Part shown: positions 1 to 7,223 of the stretch, piece after piece
Position numbering within the stretch: the first letter of the stretch is position 1
Layout of the letters: each line of letters opens with the position of its first letter
DNA from: DASYQD01 sp036005845
GTDB taxonomy: Bacteria > Acidobacteriota > Thermoanaerobaculia > Multivoradales > JAIOJS01
Assembly: GCA_036005845.1 (NCBI GenBank)
Contig: DASYQD010000160.1
Coordinates: 1 to 17,704 of the forward strand
DNA: 17,704 nt
Reading direction: 5' to 3'
Translations under genes and position numbers: made by a program
Notes under the pieces: model-generated
The model's database searches: none
What the model was told of the DNA's origin: nothing
What the model saw: only the letters and a program-made list of their open reading frames with translations

Positions 1-483
1 GGCACGACGCTTTTCGATCGCGCCAAGCTCGAGCGCGGCGCGCAGCGCAAGGCGGCGCGCGACGAGTACCTGCACCGCGCCGTCGCCACCTTCGAACGCG
101 TGCTCACCATCGACCCCGAGAACGTGACGGCGCACTACAACCTCGGCCTCCTGTACCTGCAGCTCGGCGACAAAGCCAAGGGGCGCGAGCACCTGGCGCT
201 GCACCAGAAGTACAAGCCCGACGACAACGCCCGCGACCACGCCATCGCGATCGCGCGCGAGCGCGACCCCGCCGCCGACCACGCCGCCGAGACGATCGTC
301 ATCTACGACCTGCGGCGCCCGGGCGCTCCCGAGCTCGGCGCCCCGGCGAGTGCGCCGGTGCCGGCTGAGCGCTACGTCGTGCGCGAAGGCGGTACCATGC
401 TCGCCGGGCCGCCGATCCCGGCGCCGCCGCCGCGGCCGGCAGCGTTGGCCGTGCCGGCGCCAGCGGCGGGCGGAGGCCCTTGA
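1..483 (+). CDS. TPR-repeat protein, C-terminal part (5' end outside window)
   Basis: The frame is open from the first base, so the gene starts upstream; 160 residues are visible. Residues about 25-72 carry tetratricopeptide-type helices (AVATFERVLTIDPENVTAHY, then YNLGLLYLQLGDKAKGREHL), with the usual A/Y/G/L spacing and the P-N/D turn. TPRs are protein-protein interaction scaffolds. After about residue 85 the chain becomes a Pro/Ala-rich, probably disordered tail ending in GGGP. The stop lies 7 nt before the next start, so it is probably co-transcribed with the FG-GAP/UnbV gene. TPR and UnbV/ASPIC proteins are often neighbours in environmental genomes. The missing N-terminus could hold a signal peptide or heme-binding domain; that cannot be seen here. 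Confidence 0.85.
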   Translation, partial: GTTLFDRAKLERGAQRKAARDEYLHRAVATFERVLTIDPENVTAHYNLGLLYLQLGDKAKGREHLALHQKYKPDDNARDHAIAIARERDPAADHAAETIVIYDLRRPGAPELGAPASAPVPAERYVVREGGTMLAGPPIPAPPPRPAALAVPAPAAGGGP

Positions 484-490
484 GGAGCGC

Positions 491-2431
491 ATGACGGAAC
501 CGCTGCAGACGCCCACCAACGACGGCGACGACGAGCCCGTCGCGGACAGCGCAGCCGCTCGGTCGCCCAGCGGCGCAGCGGCGGAGACCGTGCCCGCGTC
601 GGCGCCCACCGACGACGAGCTCGTGCCCGAAGACGACCGCGTCATCGGCCAGGCCTTCCGCTGGTCGGCGATCGCGTTTATCGCGCTGGCGGTGGTGATC
701 GCCCTCGTCGTCTGGTGGCTGCGCCGTCCGGCGGCGGAGAAGCCGACCGCCGCCATCGCCGCCGCGCCGCCGGTCGAGGTCCACGCCGCCGGCGTGCCGC
801 CGGCCGTGCGCTTCACCGACGTCACCCGCGAGGCCGGCATCAACTTCGTCCACTTCAACGGCGCCACCGGCGCCAAGCTGCTGCCCGAGACGATGGGCGG
901 CGGCGGCGCCTTCTTCGACCTCGACCGCGACGGCGACCCCGACCTGCTGCTCGTCGACGGCACCACCTGGCCGGGCGATCCCAAGAAGCCGCACGCGCCG
1001 ACCATCACGCTCTACCGCAACGACGGTCACGGCCGCTTCGCCGACGTCACCGCCGCCGCGGCGCCGCACCTCGACTTCTACGGCATGGGCGTCGCCGTCG
1101 GCGACTACGACGGCGACGGCTGGACCGATGCCTTCGTCACGGCCGTGGGGAGCAACCACCTGCTGCACAACGTCGAGGGCCGGCTCGTCGACGTGACGAA
1201 CACCGCGAAGGTGGCGGGCGCCCCCGACTCGTGGTCGACCGGCGCCGCCTTCTTCGACATGGACAAGGACGGCGACCTCGACCTCTTCGTCTGCAACTAC
1301 GTGCAGTGGTCGCCGGAGATCGACCGCAAGGTCGGCTACCAGCTCACCGGCATCGGCCGCGCCTACGGACCGCCGCTCAACTACGAGGGCACCTACGACT
1401 ACCTCTACCGCAACGACGGCAACGGCACCTTCACCGACGTCTCGGCGCCGGCCGGCATCCGCGCCGACAACCCGGCCACCAAGTCGCCCGCCGGCAAGGG
1501 GCTCGCCGTCATGCCGATCGACGTCGACGGCGACGGTCTCCAGGACCTGCTGGTCGCCAACGACACGGTGCGCAAGTTCCTCTTCCACAACAAGGGCGAC
1601 GGCACCTTCGAGGAAGTGGGGGAGGCCTGGGGCCTCGCCTACGACCGCGACGGCAACGCCACCGGTGCCATGGGCCTCGACGCCGCCGTCTTCCGCAACG
1701 ACGGCGAGCTCGGCTTCGCGGTGGGCAACTTCGCCAACGAGATGACCTCGCTCTACGTCTCGCAGGGCGACCCGACGCTGTTCGTCGACGAGGCGATCAC
1801 CGAGGGCATCGGCGCGCCGTCGCGGCGGGCGCTCAAGTTCGGCACCCTGTTCCTCGACTACGACCTCGACGGCCGGCTCGACCTGCTGCAGGCCAACGGC
1901 CACCTCGAGGAGTCGATCGACCGCGTCGACCCGTCGCAGACCTACCGGCAGACGGCGCAGCTCTTCTGGAACGCCGGCCCGCAGGCCGAGCGCACCTTCA
2001 CCCTCGTCGACCCGGCGACCACGGGCGACCTGGCGCGCCCCATCGTCGGGCGCGGCTCCGCCTTCGCCGACGTCGACGGCGACGGCGATCTCGACGTGCT
2101 GCTGATGCAGGTGGGGGGGCCGCCGCTACTGCTGCGCAACGATCAGCGGCTGGGCAACCACTGGCTGCGCGTGCGGCTGCAAGGCAAGGCGGGGAAGGCG
2201 GGAGGGCGCGACGCGATCGGCGCCTGGCTCGAGCTGCAGGCGGGCGGAGTGACGCAGCGCCGGCAGGTGACGGCGAGCCGCTCCTACCTGTCGCAGTCGG
2301 AACTGCCGGTGACCTTCGGCCTGGGCAAGACGGACCATGTCGACTCGTTGACGGTGACCTGGCCCGACGGCAGCAAGCAGCCGGTGACCGTGGCCGGCGT
2401 CGACCGGCTGCTCACCGTCGAGCAGCGGTAG
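491..2431 (+). CDS. Membrane-anchored FG-GAP/VCBS repeat protein with ASPIC/UnbV domain (CRTAC1-like)
   Basis: A 646-aa protein. The ATG at 491 is preceded by GAGGAG 3 nt away and is preferred over in-frame upstream codons that overlap the TPR gene. Residues 1-55 are acidic and disordered, 57-77 form one membrane helix (IAFIALAVVIALVVWWL), and the rest should be extracytoplasmic. At least six Ca2+-binding-type DxDxDG loops mark FG-GAP/VCBS blades of a beta-propeller: FFDLDRDGDPD ~140, GDYDGDGWTD ~203, FFDMDKDGDLD ~254, IDVDGDGLQD ~343, LDYDLDGRLD ~455, ADVDGDGDLD ~526. Residues ~553-640 match the ASPIC/UnbV domain (NHWLRVRL, IGAWLEL, RSYLSQSELPVTFGLG, VTWPDG). The family is linked to surface adhesion or ligand binding; the ligand here is unknown. 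The family assignment is confident, the role is not. Confidence 0.92.
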   Translation: MTEPLQTPTNDGDDEPVADSAAARSPSGAAAETVPASAPTDDELVPEDDRVIGQAFRWSAIAFIALAVVIALVVWWLRRPAAEKPTAAIAAAPPVEVHAAGVPPAVRFTDVTREAGINFVHFNGATGAKLLPETMGGGGAFFDLDRDGDPDLLLVDGTTWPGDPKKPHAPTITLYRNDGHGRFADVTAAAAPHLDFYGMGVAVGDYDGDGWTDAFVTAVGSNHLLHNVEGRLVDVTNTAKVAGAPDSWSTGAAFFDMDKDGDLDLFVCNYVQWSPEIDRKVGYQLTGIGRAYGPPLNYEGTYDYLYRNDGNGTFTDVSAPAGIRADNPATKSPAGKGLAVMPIDVDGDGLQDLLVANDTVRKFLFHNKGDGTFEEVGEAWGLAYDRDGNATGAMGLDAAVFRNDGELGFAVGNFANEMTSLYVSQGDPTLFVDEAITEGIGAPSRRALKFGTLFLDYDLDGRLDLLQANGHLEESIDRVDPSQTYRQTAQLFWNAGPQAERTFTLVDPATTGDLARPIVGRGSAFADVDGDGDLDVLLMQVGGPPLLLRNDQRLGNHWLRVRLQGKAGKAGGRDAIGAWLELQAGGVTQRRQVTASRSYLSQSELPVTFGLGKTDHVDSLTVTWPDGSKQPVTVAGVDRLLTVEQR

Positions 2432-2446
2432 CGGCCTGTTCTAGGT

Positions 2447-2515
2447 CGAGATCGCTTCGTCGCTTCGCTCCTCGCGATGACATTGCTGTCATCGCGAGCG
2501 CAGCGAAGCGATCTC
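2447..2515. repeat. REP-like imperfect palindrome between convergent genes
   Basis: Left arm 2448-2482 begins GAGATCGCTTCG and ends CTCGCGATGACA. Right arm 2487-2515 is its reverse complement except for a 6-nt insertion in the left arm; the loop is TTGC. The GAAGCGATCTC / TGTCATCGCGAG vocabulary is typical of dispersed extragenic palindromes seen in many bacterial genomes (pattern recognition, not searched). Lying between two gene ends, it could act as a bidirectional transcription stop or 3' mRNA stabiliser. There is no T-run. Confidence 0.75.
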
Positions 2516-2541
2516 GATGCGGCGCCGGTCGCTGCTGCCGA

Positions 2542-3036
2542 TCAGCGCAATGACTCGTAGCCGGCGAGCGGGCCGGCGAAGATCTCGTCCGCCTCCGGCA
2601 GGTCGGCGAGGAACTGGAAGTCGGCGAAGTCGAAGCCGGGCGCCACGGTGCAGCCGACGAGCGCGTAGGCGCCGGTGGGGCGCGCCGCCTGCCAGACGCC
2701 GCGTGCGACGACGTGTTGCGGGCGAGCGCCGTCGCTCGCCACCGGCCCCAGCTTGAGCACCTCGACGCGCGCTTCGACCTTTCCTTGGCGCGGGTCGCAG
2801 GTGAGCAGCTCCAGCGGCTCGCCTTCGTGGAAGTGCCACACCTCGTCGAGCTCGACCACGTGCCAGCGGCTGAGCTGCCCGGCGGCGAGCAGGTAGTAGA
2901 TCGAGGTGAGCGCGTCGCGCGCCGCGCCGTCGCGGGTGACCGCGTCGGTCGAGCGATAGACCTCGCGGAACCAGCCGCCCTCCGGGTGCGGTTGCAGACC
3001 GAGAGTCTCGACGAGGTCGGCGGCGCGCGCGTGCAT
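2542..3036 (-). CDS. Cupin_5 / DUF985 family protein
   Basis: 164 aa, one RmlC-like cupin domain over the full length. Diagnostic blocks are HPEGGWFREVYRS (17-29), the metal-site-like strand DEVWHFHEGEPLEL (64-77), GVWQAA (113-118) and GCTVAPGFDFADF (128-140). Family members are about 150-170 aa, so this is full length. Molecular function is unestablished for the family, although distant cupins are isomerases or sugar-binding. The ATG start has AGGAG upstream. The gene begins 20 nt after the LOG-family gene on the same strand, so they are probably co-transcribed. Confidence 0.88.
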   Translation of the reverse strand: MHARAADLVETLGLQPHPEGGWFREVYRSTDAVTRDGAARDALTSIYYLLAAGQLSRWHVVELDEVWHFHEGEPLELLTCDPRQGKVEARVEVLKLGPVASDGARPQHVVARGVWQAARPTGAYALVGCTVAPGFDFADFQFLADLPEADEIFAGPLAGYESLR

Positions 3037-3056
3037 CGTCTCGCTCTCCTGCAGAG

Positions 3057-3650
3057 TCAGGTGCTCGCACGGTCGAGCTGCCGTGGCACGGCCGGCAGGT
3101 GTCGGCTCGCCAGCTCGTCGAGCAGCCGTTCAGGGTCGCTGTCGACGACGAGGAGCTTCATCGTGTCGGCGCCGATGAAGCCCGACTCGTGCGCGTGGGC
3201 GAGGAAGCCGAGCAGCCCCGAGTAGTAGCCGCCGACGTCGAGGACGCCGCACGGCTTGCGGTGCAGCCCGAGCTGGCCCCAGGTCCAGATCTCGAACAGC
3301 TCCTCGAGCGTGCCGATGCCGCCCGGCAGCGCCACGAAGGCGTCGGCGAGGTCGGCCATCGTCGCCTTGCGTTCGTGCATCGAGCCGACGACGCGCAGGT
3401 CGGAGATGCCCTCGTGAGCCAGCTCGCGGCCGACCATCATCTCGGGGATGACGCCGACCACCTCGCCGCCGCCGGCGAGCGCCCCGTCGGCGACGGCGCC
3501 CATCAGCCCGACGCGCCCGCCGCCGTAGACCAGCCGCTGGCCGCGGCTCGCCAGCAGCCGGCCGAACGCGTGCGCCGCCGCGAGGTAGCGCTCGTCGCGC
3601 CCGCGGCTCGAGGCGCAGAAGACGCAGATCGACCGCGGGCCGCCGCTCAT
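3057..3650 (-). CDS. LOG-family protein (TIGR00730; putative nucleoside 5'-monophosphate phosphoribohydrolase)
   Basis: 197 aa, matching the usual length. The N-terminal beta strand ICVFCASSRG (8-17), the glycine-rich VYGGGRVGLMG (41-51), MHERKA (91-96) and the family signature PGGIGTLEELFE (109-120) are all present, including the Arg and Glu implicated in catalysis. LOG proteins hydrolyse cytokinin riboside 5'-monophosphate or related NMPs to free base plus ribose 5-phosphate in the cytoplasm. In bacteria they were long misannotated as lysine decarboxylases because of this PGGxGTxxE motif. The upstream neighbour is the RRM gene (45-nt gap), the downstream one the DUF985 cupin (20-nt gap). 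The substrate in this organism is unknown. Confidence 0.9.
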   Translation of the reverse strand: MSGGPRSICVFCASSRGRDERYLAAAHAFGRLLASRGQRLVYGGGRVGLMGAVADGALAGGGEVVGVIPEMMVGRELAHEGISDLRVVGSMHERKATMADLADAFVALPGGIGTLEELFEIWTWGQLGLHRKPCGVLDVGGYYSGLLGFLAHAHESGFIGADTMKLLVVDSDPERLLDELASRHLPAVPRQLDRAST

Positions 3651-3695
3651 GCTCGCTGCGTCACCACCTCAGCAGGGTCGAGGCCGGGTACGGCG

Positions 3696-4109
3696 CTACA
3701 GCGAGCGCTTCTTCGCCCGCACGTTGCGGCGGCTGCCCTTCGACTTGCCGCCTCCGAAGCCCTTGGGCGGCGCGTTGGGCCCGAAGCCGCCACCACCGCC
3801 GCCGCCGAAGCCGCCGCCACCACCGCCGCCCTGGAAGCCGCCGCGGCCGCCGAAGGAGGGCTGCCGCGCCTCGGCGGCGTTGACGCGCAGGCTGCGGCCG
3901 CCGAGCTCGTAACCGTCGAAGCGCTTGATGGCGTCCTCGGCCTCGGTGTCGGAGGAGAACTCGACGAAGGCGAAGCCGCGCGGCCGCCCGGTGGCGCGGT
4001 CCGACGGCAGGAACACGTCGACGATGGAGCCTGCCTGCGCGAAGAGCTCCTCGAGCTGTTCTTTGGTGGTGCTGAACTCGAGGTTGCCGACGAAGACCTT
4101 GGCGCTCAC
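3696..4109 (-). CDS. Glycine-rich RRM RNA-binding protein
   Basis: 137 aa. A single RNA recognition motif covers residues 3-79, with RNP2 VFVGNL (5-10) and RNP1 RGFAFVEF (44-51), including the aromatic residues that stack on RNA. It is followed by a Gly/Phe-rich low-complexity segment (87-119) with two long Gly runs, then a basic tail ending RRNVRAKKRSL. This matches bacterial Rbp proteins, single-RRM proteins known from cyanobacteria and other phyla and often cold-induced. It probably binds single-stranded RNA in the cytoplasm. The start is GTG at 4109 with a weak AAGG; no better start precedes the RRM. A 69-nt gap from the GNAT gene leaves room for its own promoter. Confidence 0.93.
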   Translation of the reverse strand: MSAKVFVGNLEFSTTKEQLEELFAQAGSIVDVFLPSDRATGRPRGFAFVEFSSDTEAEDAIKRFDGYELGGRSLRVNAAEARQPSFGGRGGFQGGGGGGGFGGGGGGGFGPNAPPKGFGGGKSKGSRRNVRAKKRSL

Positions 4110-4175
4110 GAATGGAGCCTTTCTGCGGAATCGCCCAACGAACCCGCATGGCTCGCCGCCAACCTCCGCGGCGCC

Positions 4176-4181
4176 ATTCTA
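4176..4181 (-). promoter_or_regulatory. Possible -10 element (TAGAAT) upstream of the RRM gene
   Basis: Read on the minus strand, TAGAAT is one base from TATAAT. It overlaps the stop codon of the GNAT gene and sits about 67 nt before the RRM start. I see no convincing -35 hexamer 16-18 nt upstream, so this is only a candidate. Confidence 0.22.
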
Positions 4182-4733
4182 TCGAATCGGCGCCTGGGGC
4201 TCGGCGGCGGCTTGCAGCGGCCGCACCATGACCAGGTCGCGCTGCGGATCCCTGCCGAGGACGAACGGCTGCTCGCCGACGGCGGTGAAGCCGTGCTTCT
4301 CGTAGAAGCGGATGGCGCGAGGGTTGTGCTCCCAGACGCCCAGCCAGATCGCGCGGGCGCCCATCGTCTCGGCGCGCGCGATGCTGTCGCGCATCAGCTC
4401 CCGCGCCAAGCCGGTGCCGTGCCACGCCTGCAGCACGTAGAAGCGCTGCACCTCGACGGCGGCGGTCTCGCCGACCGCGGGCGACGCGCGGCGGCGGAGC
4501 TGCGAGTAGCCGACGAGGTTGCCGTCGTGCTCGACGACCACCGTTGCGAGCTGCGGATCGGCGATCTCCGCCGCCTGCCGCGCCGGCGAGAACGAGCGCG
4601 CGCAGTGGAGGTCGACGTCCTCCGCGGCGTTGACGGCGCCGAAGGCGTCGCGGAAGGTGCGCTCCGCGAGCGCCGCGAGCGCGGCGGCGTCGCTCGCGCG
4701 AGCCATGCGTATCGTCCAGGTCGGCGCGCTCAT
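4179..4733 (-). CDS. GNAT family N-acetyltransferase
   Basis: 184 aa from the ATG at 4733, which forms an ATGA overlap with the SDR stop. The reading frame is open further upstream, but that part lies inside the SDR gene and lacks GNAT features. The fold is clear: TIRMARASDAAALAAL (7-22) forms beta1/alpha1, QAWHGTGLARELM (102-114) is the acetyl-CoA pyrophosphate-binding motif A (Q/RxxGxG/A), and EHNPRAIRFYEKHGF (135-149) is motif B. It transfers an acetyl group from acetyl-CoA to an amine; the substrate cannot be told from sequence. It is the last gene of the tightly coupled carbonic anhydrase-PepSY-SDR-GNAT run. Confidence 0.92.
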   Translation of the reverse strand: MSAPTWTIRMARASDAAALAALAERTFRDAFGAVNAAEDVDLHCARSFSPARQAAEIADPQLATVVVEHDGNLVGYSQLRRRASPAVGETAAVEVQRFYVLQAWHGTGLARELMRDSIARAETMGARAIWLGVWEHNPRAIRFYEKHGFTAVGEQPFVLGRDPQRDLVMVRPLQAAAEPQAPIR

Positions 4734-5584
4734 CGCTCGGTGCGCGGTGTCGAGCCGGAGCCACTGCCGCGCTTCCGTGCCGCATAGGCCGCTTTCTTCT
4801 TCGCGCCGACCCGCTCCATCCACGGCCGCAGCACCCGCAGCATCGCGGGCGAGAGGTAGCCGAGCGTCGCCAGCTTGGCGCTGAACCCTGGAATGGGAAT
4901 CTCGCGCCGCCCGCTCTGCAGGCACTCCAGCACCGCCGCGGCGACACGCTCCCGTGTCGACATCGGCTGCGAGAAGGTGATCGGCGTCACGCCGTCGAGC
5001 TCGTCGAGGAAGAAGTCGGTGTCGACCGGTCCCGGGCTCACCGTGCAGACGGCGATGCCGCGCTCGCGCCACTCCTCGCCGACGGCGCGGCCGAACGCGC
5101 GCAGCCCCGCCTTCGTCGCGCTGTAGACGGCGGCGTCGCGCAGCGGCACGAAGCCGGCGAGGCTCGCCACGTTGACGACGGCGCCGCCCTTCGGCAGCAG
5201 CGGCAGCGCGGCGCGGGTGAGCACGACCGGCGCCGCGAGGTTGACGTTCACCATCGCCGCCAGCTCGGCCGGCGTCCGCTTCGCCACCGGCCCACGGTAG
5301 TGCAGCCCGGCGTTGTTGACCACGCAGTCGAGCCGGCCGCAGCGCGCCGCGACCTGCTCCGGCAGCCGTTCCAGCGCCGCCAGGTCGCCGACGTCGAGCG
5401 GCAACGCGATCGCCTTGTCGCCGCCGCCGAGCTCGGCCGCCGCCGCCTCGAGCTTCGCCCGCGTGCGCGCCACCATCGCCACCCGCGCGCCGGCAGCGAC
5501 GAGCTGCCGGCAGACGGCCAGGCCGATCCCCGCCGAGGCGCCGGTCACCAGCGCAACGCGATCGCGGAAGACGTCCTGAGCCAC
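4730..5584 (-). CDS. Short-chain dehydrogenase/reductase (classical SDR)
   Basis: 284 aa from a GTG at 5584, chosen because it directly precedes the Rossmann strand and leaves a 14-nt gap after the upstream gene; no ATG lies in that interval. NAD(P)-binding TGASAGIG (14-21), NNAG (90-93), catalytic Ser in NVASLAG (S141) and YSATK (Y154, K158) are all present, so it should be active. Arg at 40 after the second beta strand suggests NADP(H) preference (inference). The C-terminus adds about 50 residues with a hydrophobic stretch (LATLGYLSPAML) and a basic tail, as in SDRs that associate with membranes. It reduces a carbonyl or oxidises an alcohol of unknown identity. Confidence 0.92.
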   Translation of the reverse strand: MAQDVFRDRVALVTGASAGIGLAVCRQLVAAGARVAMVARTRAKLEAAAAELGGGDKAIALPLDVGDLAALERLPEQVAARCGRLDCVVNNAGLHYRGPVAKRTPAELAAMVNVNLAAPVVLTRAALPLLPKGGAVVNVASLAGFVPLRDAAVYSATKAGLRAFGRAVGEEWRERGIAVCTVSPGPVDTDFFLDELDGVTPITFSQPMSTRERVAAAVLECLQSGRREIPIPGFSAKLATLGYLSPAMLRVLRPWMERVGAKKKAAYAARKRGSGSGSTPRTER

Positions 5585-5598
5585 GTTCGAGATGCCAG

Positions 5599-5988
5599 CT
5601 ACCTGGCGAGCACGTAGAGCAGCGGCGGCACCACGGCGCCGAAGAGCAGCAGCGCGAGCGCCAGCCACCGCGGCCGCGTCACCCGCAGCGCCACGACGAT
5701 GCCGAGCAGAGTGCTCAGCGCCAACGCTCCGGCGACCGCCGACATGGTGAGCTTGAACAGCAGCGACGCCGCCGCGCCGCGCGGCAGGTCTTCGGCCTTG
5801 TGGAAGTCCGAGGCCGCGGCCAACGCCGGCGGCGCCTTGTACGAGCCGTCCTTGCGGTCCTGCTGCAGCCGGAACTCCTGCCACGTCCCGCTAACGGCGA
5901 AGAAGAGCACCATCGGCGCCACGATCAGGCCGGCGTAGCGGTGGAGGCGCATCAGCGTTCGCGTGGGGACGCTCATCCCGATGCTCAT
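5599..5988 (-). CDS. Small PepSY-associated-type membrane protein
   Basis: 129 aa with three hydrophobic segments: GLIVAPMVLFFAVSGTW near the N-terminus, then two after residue 75 (LFKLTMSAVAGALALSTLLGIVVAL and LALALLLFGAVVPPLLYVL). The motif RLHRYAGLIVAPMVLFFAVSG resembles the first transmembrane helix of PepSY-associated (PepSY_TM) proteins. The periplasmic PepSY domain itself is reduced to about 40 residues. The start at 5988 gives an ATGA overlap with the carbonic anhydrase stop; ATG at 5976 is an alternative. Function is unknown. Close coupling to carbonic anhydrase and SDR genes suggests co-expression only. Confidence 0.75.
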   Translation of the reverse strand: MSIGMSVPTRTLMRLHRYAGLIVAPMVLFFAVSGTWQEFRLQQDRKDGSYKAPPALAAASDFHKAEDLPRGAAASLLFKLTMSAVAGALALSTLLGIVVALRVTRPRWLALALLLFGAVVPPLLYVLAR

Positions 5989-6608
5989 CCGGATGCTCCG
6001 TCGAAGAAATCGACGAGCCCGGTCTCCAGCGAGTACTCGGCGCCGACGATCATCAGCTTGCCCTGGCCCTCGAGCTGCTCGAGCAGCTCCGAGCCGTGCC
6101 GCAGCTGGGCGGCGGCGACGCGCACGTTGGCGCGTACCGCCTGCTCGACCAGCGCGTCGTGGTCGTCGCGCAGCGGCGTCTGGAGCAGCGGCTCGACCGA
6201 CGGCCGCACGCGCCGCACGATCGAGCGCAGGTTGCGCGACTGGTCCTGCGACGGCTGCCGCAGCTGCTCGAGCGTGGCGAGGATGGCGCCGCAGCGCGAG
6301 TGGCCGAGCACGACGACGAGCGGCGTGCCGAAGCGCTCGGCGGCGAACTCGACGCTACCGATCTGTGAGGGCGCCACCACGTTGCCGGCGACGCGGATGA
6401 CGAAGAGGTCGCCGAGCCCCTGGTCGAAGACGATCTCGGCCGGCACTCGCGAGTCCGAACAGCCGAGGATGATGGCGAACGGCTCCTGGCGGTCGGCCAG
6501 CTCGGCGCGGCGCGCGAAGTTCTCGTAGCTGTAGCTCGCCACCGCGCCGGAGGCGAAGCGCCGGTTGCCTTCGCGCAGCCGCTCGAGAGCTTCGTGGCCT
6601 TCGATCAT
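5985..6608 (-). CDS. Beta-class carbonic anhydrase
   Basis: 207 aa. Zinc ligands Cys50 (in CSDSRVPAEIVFD), His103 and Cys106 (in LGHSRCGAI) are present, with the Asp52-Arg54 dyad that activates the metal-bound water. RVAGNVV (72-78) is also typical. It interconverts CO2 and bicarbonate in the cytoplasm. Length is normal for prokaryotic beta-CAs. It is the first gene of a run in which the next gene starts inside its stop codon. Starting at ATG 6608 matches the family N-terminus (ALERLREGNRRF). Confidence 0.96.
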   Translation of the reverse strand: MIEGHEALERLREGNRRFASGAVASYSYENFARRAELADRQEPFAIILGCSDSRVPAEIVFDQGLGDLFVIRVAGNVVAPSQIGSVEFAAERFGTPLVVVLGHSRCGAILATLEQLRQPSQDQSRNLRSIVRRVRPSVEPLLQTPLRDDHDALVEQAVRANVRVAAAQLRHGSELLEQLEGQGKLMIVGAEYSLETGLVDFFDGASG

Positions 6609-6670
6609 CGCGGCGGAGTGTACTCAACCCCGCCGCACCGGACGCCCATCACGCGCCGGCCGCCGTGCTG

Positions 6671-7219
6671 CTACGAGTTGGCCAGGTACACGTACAGCGT
6701 CGCTTCGGAGGTGCGCGGGCTGGTGTTGTAGAAGAACACGCGGTACTTCGGGAAGCCCAGCCGCTTGGTCTCCGAGCTCGACTGGTGGATGCCAGCCGGC
6801 GACGGCGCCACCGGCGCCTCGACGGTGAGCGGGAACTGCACGATGCCGTAGCTGCGCAGCGCCGCCAGCACGTCGCTCTGGTCGGGCACCAGCATGGCGC
6901 CGACCTTGCCGGGGCCGGCCAGCGAGCCCTGCACCTCGACCGCCAGCGACAGCGTGGCGGAGGCGAAGCCGCTGGCGTCCACGGCGCTGCCCTCGGTGAG
7001 GTCGGCGACGTTCGCCGGGCCGCCGGGAGTCACCAGCGCCTTGACGGTGACGAGCCGCGTCATCGGCACTGGCCGCTCGACGGTCACCGCGCCGCTGATC
7101 TTCTGCGTCTCGGGGAAGTTGGTGACCACCACCTCGCGCGGCCCCTCGTCGGCGGGCGGCGACGAGCCCGCCAGGAGCACCAGGGGAGCGAGCGCGGCGA
7201 GCAGTCGAACGTTGTGCAT
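6671..7219 (-). CDS. Secreted hypothetical protein
   Basis: 182 aa. ATG 7219 is preceded by GGAG at 9-nt spacing and yields a signal peptide (MHNVRLLAALAPLVLLAGSS, no lipobox cysteine). The mature part starts with VVVTNFPETQKISGAVTVERP, a phrase of short beta repeats; its C-terminal half (KYRVFFYNTSPRTSEATLYVYL) also looks like an all-beta fold. I do not recognise a named domain. It begins 4 nt after the stop of the DinB-like gene and is probably translated with it and the cupin. Its location is likely the periplasm or cell surface. Confidence 0.75.
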   Translation of the reverse strand: MHNVRLLAALAPLVLLAGSSPPADEGPREVVVTNFPETQKISGAVTVERPVPMTRLVTVKALVTPGGPANVADLTEGSAVDASGFASATLSLAVEVQGSLAGPGKVGAMLVPDQSDVLAALRSYGIVQFPLTVEAPVAPSPAGIHQSSSETKRLGFPKYRVFFYNTSPRTSEATLYVYLANS

Positions 7220-7223
7220 CGGT

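Noticed and set aside
299..1903. Long minus-strand frame (534 codons) over the FG-GAP gene
   Set aside because: Low-complexity Val/Ala/Arg shadow caused by the Asp-rich repeats and high GC3 of the real gene on the plus strand.
3099..4787. 562-codon plus-strand frame across the LOG, RRM and GNAT genes
   Set aside because: No domain, no ribosome site, and it lies opposite three well-recognised genes.
6609..6640. GAGTGTACTC palindrome and TACACT before the carbonic anhydrase as a promoter
   Set aside because: No -35 at proper spacing, and the start would be nearly leaderless; not enough to call.
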